Shown here: in pieces, positions 1 to 7,365 of the stretch
Position numbering within the stretch: position 1 is the stretch's first letter
Layout: the number at the start of each line of letters is the position of its first letter
NCBI GenBank assembly: GCA_964347035.1
Contig: CAYFXE010000015.1
Span: 1 to 64,000 of the forward strand
Direction: 5' to 3'
DNA: 64,000 nt
Origin: CAYFXE01 sp964347035
GTDB lineage: Bacteria > Acidobacteriota > Aminicenantia > Aminicenantales > Aminicenantaceae
Notes under the pieces: generated by a model
Told to the model about the DNA's origin: nothing
Database searches by the model: none
Seen by the model: the letters and a program-made list of their open reading frames with translations, nothing else
Made by a program: the position numbers and the translations under genes

Positions 1-52
1 CCCCGACCTCTTGACTGCCAGTCAAGCACTCTCCCAACTGAGCTACAGCCCC
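1..52 (-). tRNA. tRNA-Ala (anticodon GGC), 3' part outside window
   Basis: Read on the minus strand the first 52 bases give the 5' acceptor strand GGGGCUG, UA, a D stem GCUC with loop AGUUGGGA, and an anticodon stem CUUGA/UCAAG closing the loop CUGGCAG, so the anticodon is GGC and the tRNA reads GCC (alanine). The variable loop begins, but the T arm and 3' acceptor lie before base 1. The gene is therefore partial because of the window edge, not because it is broken. Confidence 0.93.
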
Positions 53-65
53 ACCGGGATTCTCA

Positions 66-94
66 ATATTACAGGAAGAAAACATCTCAGTCAA
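66..94 (-). promoter_or_regulatory. Sigma70-type promoter of tRNA-Ala
   Basis: On the minus strand TTGACT (94-89) and TAATAT (71-66) are separated by exactly 17 bp. The -10 box ends 13 bp before the mature tRNA 5' end, so transcription would start a few bases upstream of the tRNA. The remaining bases to 354 hold only the ftsH promoter and no gene that I can see. Confidence 0.7.
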
Positions 95-304
95 GACGAT
101 AGCGCTTCCTAATCCAAAAAAATGGATTTCATCAATAAAGCTCAAGATTTCATAAAGAGGAAATCTCTAGAAAATCCATCAAAAAAGCAAATAAAAGAAT
201 TCCTCTAAGTTTTCTAACCTTAGTTTGAATAGATGAACTGGACAACGAGTATAACTATAATGGATTGTGTAAGATGTGGAATCACAGAAATATAAAGAGT
301 TTTG

Positions 305-333
305 TTACAAATTGGACAAAATTATGTTAAAAT
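305..333 (+). promoter_or_regulatory. Probable extended -10 promoter of ftsH
   Basis: TAAAAT (328-333) is preceded by TGT, giving an extended -10 (TGnTAAAAT), with a weak -35 TTACAA (305-310) at 17 bp. The predicted start is near 340. A Shine-Dalgarno AGAAGGA at 341-347 then leads to the ATG at 355, so the leader would be very short. Confidence 0.45.
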
Positions 334-354
334 ATTTTACAGAAGGACAAAATT

Positions 355-2251
355 ATGCCAAGAGCGAAAAAACCAAGTAAATCATACAGAAACGTTCTTT
401 TCTGGATCGCTGCTGGGGTAGTCATCATCATCCTCTGGAGCCTCCTACAATCTCCCGGTGCCGTGAAAAAAGAGATCAATTTCAGCGAATTCATGTCCGA
501 GGTAGAAAGCAACAACGTGAGCGAAATCCAGATCGCCGGCAACCAGATTAAGGGAAAATACACCGACGGAACCCCCTTCAAGACAGTTGCTCCCACCCAA
601 TTCGATGATCTGGTCAAGATTCTCCGCGAGCATAATGTGAACATCAAGGTGAAGGACACCTCTCGAAGCCCCTGGTTTTCCTATCTCTTCACCTGGTTTC
701 CGATCCTCATCCTTATCCTCTTCTGGATTTTCTTCATGCGTCAAATGCAGGCAGGAGGGAACAAGGCCCTGTCTTTCGGTAAGAGCCGGGCAAAGCTTTT
801 CTCAGGTCTGCAGAAGAAGGTCACTTTTAAAGACGTGGCCGGCGTGGAAGAAGCCAAGGAAGAACTTCAAGAAATCATAGGATTTTTGAAAGACCCGCAA
901 AAATTCCAAAAATTGGGAGGCCGGATTCCAAAAGGCGTTCTTTTAGTGGGTGCCCCAGGGACAGGAAAGACCCTTCTTGCCCGGGCTGTAGCTGGTGAGG
1001 CCGATGTCCCTTTCTTCTCAATCAGTGGTTCTGACTTTGTGGAAATGTTCGTAGGTGTTGGTGCATCCCGGGTTCGAGACCTGTTCGACCAAGGGAAAAA
1101 ACATGCTCCATGCCTTATTTTCATCGACGAGATCGATGCTGTCGGCAGAAGCCGTGGCGCTGGGCTGGGCGGAGGCCATGATGAGCGAGAGCAGACCCTA
1201 AACCAGCTTCTAGTGGAAATGGACGGATTCGACTCAAACGAAGGTATTATCCTCATCGCAGCCACGAACAGGCCAGATATCCTCGACGGGGCCCTTCTCC
1301 GGCCGGGACGGTTTGACCGCCGGATTGTGGTCAATATGCCCGATGTCAAAGGCCGTGAGGATATCCTCAAAGTCCATGTCCGAAAAATTCCACTGGCTAA
1401 GGATGTGGAATTAAAGGTCATCGCTCGTTCCACTCCAGGATTTTCTGGAGCAGATTTGGCAAACCTCGTCAACGAGGCTGCCCTTCTCGCCGCTCGCAAA
1501 AGCCTGGATAAAGTCACGATGCAAGATTTTGAAAACTCCAAAGACAAAGTCCTGATGGGTGTAGAGAGAAAGAGCATGATCATCAGTGAAGAGGAGAAGC
1601 GAAGCACGGCCTTCCACGAAGCAGGACATGCTCTGATTGCCGCTCTCATTCCCGAGGCTGATCCCATCCATAAAGTCACGATTATTCCCAGAGGACTGGC
1701 TTTAGGCCTAACCCAACAATTGCCCCTAGATGATCGTTATACATACTCTAAAACCTATCTGGAAGCTCAACTCTCCGTTCTCCTGGCTGGAAGAGTCGCT
1801 GAAAAACTATTCCTCAAGAAGACTACCACCGGAGCGGCTAATGATTTCGAGAAGGCCACAGAGATTGCCCGGAAAATGGTTTGCCAATGGGGTATGTCAG
1901 ATCTAGGCCCATTGACGTTTGGCGAACGGGATGATCTTGTCTTCCTCGGTAAGGACTTGGCCATGCACAAGAACTTCAGCGAGAAAACATCAGAGATGAT
2001 AGATGCAGAAGTAAAAAAAATAATNNNNNNNNNNCTTCGATAGAGCCCAAGAGATTTTAGAAAAGAACAAAGATAAGCTGAAAAAACTGGCCGAGCTTCT
2101 CCTCGAGAAAGAGGTCTTGTCCTCGGAGGAGATAGAAGCCATTGTCAAAGGGAAAAAGTTTCAATATAAACCCAAACCCAAAGAAGCAGAAAAGAAAAAA
2201 GAACCCAAAGGGGTTCGTCCCATAAAAGAACCAAAGCTCGTAAAAGCATAA
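355..2251 (+). CDS. ftsH: ATP-dependent zinc metalloprotease FtsH (interrupted by an N gap)
   Basis: Membrane-bound AAA+ protease that degrades misassembled membrane proteins and regulators. There is a TM helix near residues 13-31, a periplasmic domain, and a second TM near 108-128. The AAA module follows: Walker A GAPGTGKT 199-206, Walker B LIFIDEID about 254-261, SRH about 300-322. The zinc motif HEAGH is at 421-425. The frame appears to stop at 2043, but only because ten Ns replace bases 2025-2034. After the gap the sequence in the right frame reads FDRAQEILEKNKDKL and on to TAA at 2249-2251, which is the normal FtsH C-terminus. The family alignment expects about nine missing bases, giving a protein of about 631 residues. 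The start ATG has AGAAGGA seven bases upstream. First gene of a plus-strand housekeeping run. Confidence 0.96.
2025..2034. other. Scaffold gap of 10 N inside ftsH
   Basis: Exactly ten Ns interrupt the helical C-terminal region of FtsH. The reading frame on the two sides is only continuous if the true length is a multiple of three (about nine bases), so the N count is a placeholder and the apparent stop after it is an artefact. Confidence 0.95.
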
Positions 2252-2253
2252 AG

Positions 2254-3156
2254 GTGAGAAAAGAGTATACCCTCCAGATAAATGATAGACAATTTCTCTT
2301 AGGCTCTCGAACTTGGCTTATGGGAGTCATCAACGTTACCCCTGATTCTTTCTCAGATGGGGGGATTTATTTCAAACCAGAAAAAGCTGTTGAGCGAGGT
2401 TTAGAACTTGCTTCCGAGGGAGCAGATATCATCGATATCGGAGGTGAAAGCACTCGACCCGGCGCCGACCCTATTCCAAAGGAAGAAGAGATAAACAGAG
2501 TGATTCCTGTCATTTCCGGCCTCAGAAGAAGAACAAAGATCCTAATTTCCGTGGATACCACCAAAGCCGAAGTGGCCAAAGCCGCGATAGAAGCCGGAGC
2601 AGATATCGTCAATGATATCAGTGCGTTCCGCTTTGATCCTGAGATGATATCTCTTGTTGCCCAGAAAAATATACCCGTCGTTCTGATGCACATGAAAGGG
2701 ACGCCCCAGACCATGCAGATAAACCCTCACTATGATGACGTTCTTAAGGAGGTAAAGGCATTCCTAAAGGACAGGATTGAGGAGGCTGGTTCCCACGGGA
2801 TTAAGGAGGAAAAGATCATCATCGATCCTGGAATCGGGTTTGGCAAAAGGCTGGAGGACAACCTAGCCTTGATCAACAACATCACCGTTTTCGAAGATCT
2901 GGAAAGACCCATCTTGGTCGGAGTTTCTCGAAAGTCATTCATAGGAAAAATCTTGAATCTTCCGCCGGAAGAGAGGCTGGAGGGGACGATCGCCTCGGCC
3001 ATCCTGAGCATCATCCGTGGAGCCCACATCCTGAGAGTCCATGATGTTGAGGGCATCAAAAGAGCTATGATTGTCGCTGAGGCGATCATGAATGAACATC
3101 TGATCGACTCAGTTTTCGAGGAGGACGAAAAGAGTAAGGATCATTATGTTTGCTGA
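2254..3156 (+). CDS. folP: Dihydropteroate synthase
   Basis: Condenses 6-hydroxymethyl-7,8-dihydropterin pyrophosphate with p-aminobenzoate in folate synthesis (cytoplasm). The TIM-barrel signatures are all present in order: MGVINVTPDSFSDGG near residue 23, DIGGESTRPGA near 62, SVDTTKAEVAKAA near 99, DPGIGFGK near 192, GVSRKSFIG near 223 and a terminal RVHDV. The length (300 aa) is slightly above the usual 270-285 because of the N-terminal lead. The annotated start is GTG, two bases after the ftsH stop; no good Shine-Dalgarno is seen, so translation is probably coupled. The 3' end overlaps cdaA by 11 bases. Confidence 0.96.
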   Translation: MRKEYTLQINDRQFLLGSRTWLMGVINVTPDSFSDGGIYFKPEKAVERGLELASEGADIIDIGGESTRPGADPIPKEEEINRVIPVISGLRRRTKILISVDTTKAEVAKAAIEAGADIVNDISAFRFDPEMISLVAQKNIPVVLMHMKGTPQTMQINPHYDDVLKEVKAFLKDRIEEAGSHGIKEEKIIIDPGIGFGKRLEDNLALINNITVFEDLERPILVGVSRKSFIGKILNLPPEERLEGTIASAILSIIRGAHILRVHDVEGIKRAMIVAEAIMNEHLIDSVFEEDEKSKDHYVC

Positions 3157-3913
3157 CATCATCAACGCCCTCACGCGTTTTACGATCGGTGATCTTATCG
3201 ATATCCTTCTCGTCGCGTTTATTCTCTACTCATTTTTCCGGCTGATCAAAGATACCAAGGCCTACCAGATGGCCATCGGATTGGGCATCGTCGGCATACT
3301 GTACTTGATCACCCAGTGGGGAAACCTGGCTGTCTCCCACTGGCTGATTAAAATCTTTGCCACGTACCTGATCATCGCCATCATCGTCCTCTTCCAAGGA
3401 GAAATTCGAAGATTCCTGACATCCATCGGCTCTCGCCCTTTTGGACGCGCTTTTTCTTCAAAATCTTTCAAAGAAAAACAGGAAGATGTTATCCTGGCTA
3501 TCGATTACATGGCCTCCAAAAGGATCGGAGCTCTAGTTGCTATAGAAAAGGAGATTTCATTGAAGAGCTATGCGGACAGGGGAACAAAACTAGATGCTCT
3601 GATCTCGAAGGACCTTCTGGCCAGTATTTTCTTTCCCCACTCTCCTCTTCATGACGGAGCGGTCATCATCCGCGGAAACAAAATCATAGCAGCTGGCAGC
3701 CTTCTTCCTCTCCCAGCCACTCACAGCCTTGGCACCAATTACTTAACACGAACCCGCCATCTTGCAGCGATCGGTCTTTCCCAAGAAACCGATGCCGCCG
3801 TCATCGTCGTTTCCGAAGAAACCGGGATGATATCGCTGGCAATAAAAGGACTTTTGAAAAGGGGGCTAGATAAAGAAAAACTCAAGGATCGTCTATTAGA
3901 TTATTTAGAATAA
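3146..3913 (+). CDS. cdaA: Diadenylate cyclase CdaA
   Basis: Makes cyclic di-AMP from two ATP. Three N-terminal TM helices (about residues 15-35, 42-60, 66-84) are followed by a DAC (DisA_N) domain with the DGA motif at 170-172 and TRTRHLAAIG at about 201-210 in place of the canonical RHR-like motif. ATG at 3146 has AAGGA seven to eight bases upstream, inside the end of folP. The order cdaA-cdaR-glmM is the widely conserved arrangement of the membrane cyclase, its regulator and phosphoglucosamine mutase, which in Firmicutes interact to tune c-di-AMP to cell-wall and osmotic status. A c-di-AMP phosphodiesterase is not in the window. Confidence 0.95.
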   Translation: MFADIINALTRFTIGDLIDILLVAFILYSFFRLIKDTKAYQMAIGLGIVGILYLITQWGNLAVSHWLIKIFATYLIIAIIVLFQGEIRRFLTSIGSRPFGRAFSSKSFKEKQEDVILAIDYMASKRIGALVAIEKEISLKSYADRGTKLDALISKDLLASIFFPHSPLHDGAVIIRGNKIIAAGSLLPLPATHSLGTNYLTRTRHLAAIGLSQETDAAVIVVSEETGMISLAIKGLLKRGLDKEKLKDRLLDYLE

Positions 3914-3915
3914 CC

Positions 3916-4608
3916 ATGAAAAGACTCTTCGTTAATATATTTTTAAGGAATTGGGGACTTAAGCTCTTCTCTCTTCTTCTGGCCTTAGTCTTATGGCTCA
4001 CGCTCATGCTGGAAGTCAAGATCTTCTCTGAAAAAATGCTCACCGTACCCTTAGAGCTTCATAATATTCCCCCAAATATGGAATTAGTCGAAAAGCCTCC
4101 CTCGATCGTAGATATCAAAATAAGAGCGCCTCAGAGACTGATCAATCAAATCAATTCGGCTACAGTCCATGCTGTTTTGAACCTCGAAAAGGCCCGATTG
4201 GACCAGACAGAGTATCCCTTGAACAAGAACATGATCAGCATTCCTGAAGGGGCAGAGGTCAAAGATATCTACCCCAGCCAGGTAGAGTTAAGGCTGGAGC
4301 AATCCAAGGAAATCATGCTGCAGGTTGAACCGAATATAACAGGAAAGCTTCAAGAAGGCTACAAAATCGAAAAGGTCGAAATCATCCCCCCTCAAGTCCC
4401 TATCAAGGGACCAGAAAGCAAGGTCAACGATAAGGACAAAGTCCGAACCAGTCCTATCGATATCTCCTCTCTCACCGAATCAACAGAAATCGAGGCAGAC
4501 CTCATCCTTCCCAATCCCAATTTAAAGTTGGCCTCCTCCCAAACAAGAGTCAGGGTCCGCATCCTCATCCAACAGGAACAAATCGAAGAGGAAAAGGACA
4601 AAAAATAA
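3916..4608 (+). CDS. cdaR: YbbR-domain CdaA regulator CdaR
   Basis: Membrane-anchored extracytoplasmic regulator of CdaA. A single hydrophobic segment (about residues 13-32, NWGLKLFSLLLALVLW) is followed by two YbbR-like beta-rich repeats (about 50-125 and 135-215) and a charged tail ending in EEEKDKK. At 230 residues it is short: Bacillus YbbR has four repeats. It starts two bases after the cdaA stop. The tryptophan/leucine pattern NWxLKLxSLxLAxxLW is the family hallmark. The function is taken from the family and the conserved gene order, not from any catalytic motif. Confidence 0.88.
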   Translation: MKRLFVNIFLRNWGLKLFSLLLALVLWLTLMLEVKIFSEKMLTVPLELHNIPPNMELVEKPPSIVDIKIRAPQRLINQINSATVHAVLNLEKARLDQTEYPLNKNMISIPEGAEVKDIYPSQVELRLEQSKEIMLQVEPNITGKLQEGYKIEKVEIIPPQVPIKGPESKVNDKDKVRTSPIDISSLTESTEIEADLILPNPNLKLASSQTRVRVRILIQQEQIEEEKDKK

Positions 4609-4617
4609 TCTTCCTCC

Positions 4618-4645
4618 TTGAAACCTGACCATTTTTGGCTATAAT
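4618..4645 (+). promoter_or_regulatory. Internal promoter before glmM
   Basis: TTGAAA (4618-4623) and a perfect TATAAT (4640-4645) are 16 bp apart in the 67-bp space between cdaR and glmM. This suggests glmM and downstream genes can be transcribed independently of the ftsH-cda run. Confidence 0.65.
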
Positions 4646-4675
4646 GTATCTCTCATTCAAATCCCCGAGTCTCTG

Positions 4676-6016
4676 ATGGAAAAGTTATTCGGCACAGACG
4701 GCATAAGAGCAGTGGCTGGCCAATTCCCTCTGGATTATACGTCCGTCTTCATATTATCCCATGCTCTTGTGGAGCTTCTAAAAGATGAAACGCTTCCCCC
4801 CAAAATAATCATCGGCAGAGATACACGAGAATCAGGAACCTGGATCGAACAAGCCCTCGTTCAAGGCATCCAGGGCGCAAGCGGCGAGGTTGTCTCGGCT
4901 GGTATCATCCCCACCTCAGCCATATCATTCCTCACAAAAAGACATGCCTACTCAGCAGGGATTGTCATCTCTGCCTCTCACAACCCTTACCAAGATAACG
5001 GAATAAAAATATTTTCTTCAGAGGGGATAAAGATTTCAGAGGCCTGGGAGAAAAGACTGGAGCGCGCCATCCATTCAGTCAAGCGAGATATCCAAAAAGA
5101 AAAGATTGATATTCAGCCTGACTCGAGCCTCCAGCAGGAGTACATTGAATTCCTCACTACCCGCTTTTCTGCTGTCAAGTCCCCCCGCCAAATCAAGATT
5201 GCCCTCGACTGTTCCAACGGTGCCAGCACTGACTATGCTCCTGTCGTCTTTGGGAATTTGGGATTCGAGGTCATTTCCTTCGGAAACTCGCCGGATGGGA
5301 AAAACATCAACTCCCAGTGTGGCTCTCTTTATCCCCAAAATTTGGCTAGAAAAGTTATCGAGGAGGGGGCAGATATCGGGATTGCCTACGATGGAGACGC
5401 CGACAGGGCCGTATGGATTGATGAAAAAGGCCGTATCTTGAACGGTGATCACACTCTTTTCGTCCTCTCTCAATTCATGAAAGAAAGGGGAATCCTAAAA
5501 TCTGGCTATGTCGTGGCTACGACGATGAGCAACCTCGGATTGGAGAAAGCCTTAGAGAGGCTTAACTTAAAACTCTACCGAGCGGAAGTCGGCGATAAAT
5601 ATGTTCTCGAGCAGATGATTAAACTGAACGCCAACCTAGGCGGAGAGCAATCCGGCCACACCATCTTCCTGGATGACTGCCCTACAGGCGACGGAATCCT
5701 AACCAGCATCAAAATGCTCGAAGCCTTGACCGAGAGAAACACCTCTCTTTCGGAGCTTGTTAAAGGTTTAGAAGAATTTCCTCAGATTTTGTTGAGTGTC
5801 AGCGTCTCCCGTAAAGATGATTTTAACCTTTACCCTGAGATCATGGGCACTGTCGAAGAAATAAAACAGGACTTGGGTCAATCGGGACGGTTTAACCTCA
5901 GGTATTCGGGAACCGAGCCCCTGGCGCGGATCATGATCGAAGGAGAGAATCAAGAACAGATAGAAGCACATGCCCACAGATTAGCCCGAATCATCGAAGA
6001 ACAGCTTGGGAGATAA
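4676..6016 (+). CDS. glmM: Phosphoglucosamine mutase GlmM
   Basis: Interconverts glucosamine-6-phosphate and glucosamine-1-phosphate for UDP-GlcNAc, hence peptidoglycan and LPS. It is a four-domain alpha-D-phosphohexomutase. FGTDGIR is at residues 5-11, the phosphoserine loop ISASHNP has Ser101, the metal loop DGDADR is at 239-244, the sugar-binding loop GGEQSGH is near 323 and the phosphate loop RYSGTEP near 417. The length of 446 is normal. The start ATG lacks a strong Shine-Dalgarno. It has its own good promoter. Position next to cdaA and cdaR is the conserved arrangement linking cell-wall precursor supply to c-di-AMP. Confidence 0.96.
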   Translation: MEKLFGTDGIRAVAGQFPLDYTSVFILSHALVELLKDETLPPKIIIGRDTRESGTWIEQALVQGIQGASGEVVSAGIIPTSAISFLTKRHAYSAGIVISASHNPYQDNGIKIFSSEGIKISEAWEKRLERAIHSVKRDIQKEKIDIQPDSSLQQEYIEFLTTRFSAVKSPRQIKIALDCSNGASTDYAPVVFGNLGFEVISFGNSPDGKNINSQCGSLYPQNLARKVIEEGADIGIAYDGDADRAVWIDEKGRILNGDHTLFVLSQFMKERGILKSGYVVATTMSNLGLEKALERLNLKLYRAEVGDKYVLEQMIKLNANLGGEQSGHTIFLDDCPTGDGILTSIKMLEALTERNTSLSELVKGLEEFPQILLSVSVSRKDDFNLYPEIMGTVEEIKQDLGQSGRFNLRYSGTEPLARIMIEGENQEQIEAHAHRLARIIEEQLGR

Positions 6017-6040
6017 AAGGGAGACAAAAAGGAGGTCAAA

Positions 6041-6757
6041 ATGAGGCTTGCTCTAAACGTCGATCATTTTGCCACCATAAGGGAAGCGCGCCGGAGTGAT
6101 GAGCCCGAACCTGTTCTAGCTGCCCTCCTGGCCGAACAGGCAGGGGCGGAAGGGATAGTCTGTCATCTCAGAGGTGATAGACGTCACATCAAGGAACGAG
6201 ATTTAAGACTTTTTCGGCAGGCCATAAAAACCAAACTCAACTTAGAAATGACGGCGACCGAGGAAATGATGAACGTTGCCATGGAAGTTAAACCCGATGT
6301 TGTTTCCTTGGTCCCGGAGAGAGATGAAGAGGTCACAACAGAGGGGGGGTTGGATGTCATCGCCAACGAAAAGCACCTGGCTCTGTTCATAGAGCAATTA
6401 CAAAAAGCCAAGATCAGAGTCAGTATCTTTGTCGACCCTGATACTCACCAGATCGAGGCCTGTCGACGGGTGGGAGTCGATCTCATCGAAATTAACACTG
6501 GAAAGTATTGCGAACTTAAGCCTGGGGGAGAACGAGAAAAGGCCCTGGAAAAAATAAAAAGAGCAGCCGAATTCGGACATAAGTCAGGCCTGGAGATCCA
6601 TGCTGGACACGGCCTCGACTACCGCAATGTCGAACCTGTCGCTGCTATTCCGGAAATCACAGAATTCAGCATCGGGTTTTCGATCGTAGCCAGAGCAGCG
6701 ATTGTTGGCATCGAGAAGGCCGTCAAAGAAATGATCGCCCTCATAGAAAAGTTTTAG
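6041..6757 (+). CDS. pdxJ: Pyridoxine 5'-phosphate synthase PdxJ
   Basis: Condenses 1-deoxy-D-xylulose 5-phosphate with 3-amino-2-oxopropyl phosphate in DXP-dependent vitamin B6 synthesis. LALNVDHFATIREAR at the N-terminus, CHLRGDRRHI near residue 41, EMTATEEM near 68, LVPERDEEVTTEGG near 88, the conserved His and Glu in EIHAGHGLDY near 189 and FSIGFSIVARA near 213 are all typical. The length of 238 matches the family. A strong AAAGGAGG lies before the ATG. It starts 24 bases after glmM. The window has three PLP-fold proteins (MocR, class V aminotransferase) but no other pdx gene. Confidence 0.96.
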   Translation: MRLALNVDHFATIREARRSDEPEPVLAALLAEQAGAEGIVCHLRGDRRHIKERDLRLFRQAIKTKLNLEMTATEEMMNVAMEVKPDVVSLVPERDEEVTTEGGLDVIANEKHLALFIEQLQKAKIRVSIFVDPDTHQIEACRRVGVDLIEINTGKYCELKPGGEREKALEKIKRAAEFGHKSGLEIHAGHGLDYRNVEPVAAIPEITEFSIGFSIVARAAIVGIEKAVKEMIALIEKF

Positions 6758-6807
6758 AATACATTAATCGCATTCATCCACCTCTTTCTCACTCAAGGTC
6801 ATTCTTG

Positions 6808-7263
6808 ATGGAAATCTATGATATCGGACATTCGAATCAAAAAGAGGAAACCTTTCTAACGCTTCTGAAGAAGCATCACATAGAATGTGTGATCGATATC
6901 CGACGTTTTCCTTCTTCCAAGAAATCCCCTCATTTCAAGAGCAATCACCTGGAAAAAAGCTTAAAGACGAATCATATCGAATACATCTGGCTAGGGGAAA
7001 AGCTGGGGGGATTCCGGAAGGGAGGGTATGCGGCATGGATGAAGATGAAAGAATTTTCGAGCGGCCTGAAGGAGCTGGAGAAGATGGCTGTCCTTAAAAG
7101 AACAGTGTTTATGTGCGCAGAGCTTGACTATCGCGGCTGTCACAGAAAATTCATCATCGAGTTATTGGAGAAAAGAGGTTGGAAGGTCATCCATATATCT
7201 CCCTCGGCCAGGAAAACCCTAGACTCTCAAACACCATCCCTATTTTCTGATAAAGATATATGA
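6808..7263 (+). CDS. DUF488 family protein
   Basis: Small cytoplasmic protein of unknown biochemical role. It has the DUF488 hallmarks: DIGHSN at the N-terminus, DIRRFPSS near residue 30, YIWLGEKLGG near 58 and a late MCAELDYRGCHRKFI motif with conserved Cys and His near 105-115. I choose ATG 6808 over the in-frame TTG at 6805 because CAAGG lies nine bases upstream. The gene follows pdxJ by 50 bases on the same strand and is probably the last gene of this run. Downstream, 7264-7365 holds imperfect inverted pieces (CACTCCGTAACTCATTGA and a near-complement at 7343-7370) that could be a weak bidirectional terminator with the convergent permease. Confidence 0.85.
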   Translation: MEIYDIGHSNQKEETFLTLLKKHHIECVIDIRRFPSSKKSPHFKSNHLEKSLKTNHIEYIWLGEKLGGFRKGGYAAWMKMKEFSSGLKELEKMAVLKRTVFMCAELDYRGCHRKFIIELLEKRGWKVIHISPSARKTLDSQTPSLFSDKDI

Positions 7264-7365
7264 AAACAGTCACTCCGTAACTCATTGACTCAGTTACTCA
7301 GATAAAGGGGAAAAGATATCTTCGTCCTGCTGAATTACGGTGTCACAGAATCAATGAGTCACTGA

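Noticed and set aside
867..1679. 270-residue minus-strand ORF opposite ftsH
   Set aside because: It is the antisense shadow of a conserved AAA+ domain with no family resemblance or ribosome-binding site.
2021..2043. Premature stop or programmed frameshift in ftsH
   Set aside because: The break coincides with the ten Ns, and the family C-terminus resumes in the expected frame after them.
7264..7365. Strong terminator between DUF488 and the permease
   Set aside because: The inverted pieces are imperfect and not followed by T-runs; mentioned only as weak.
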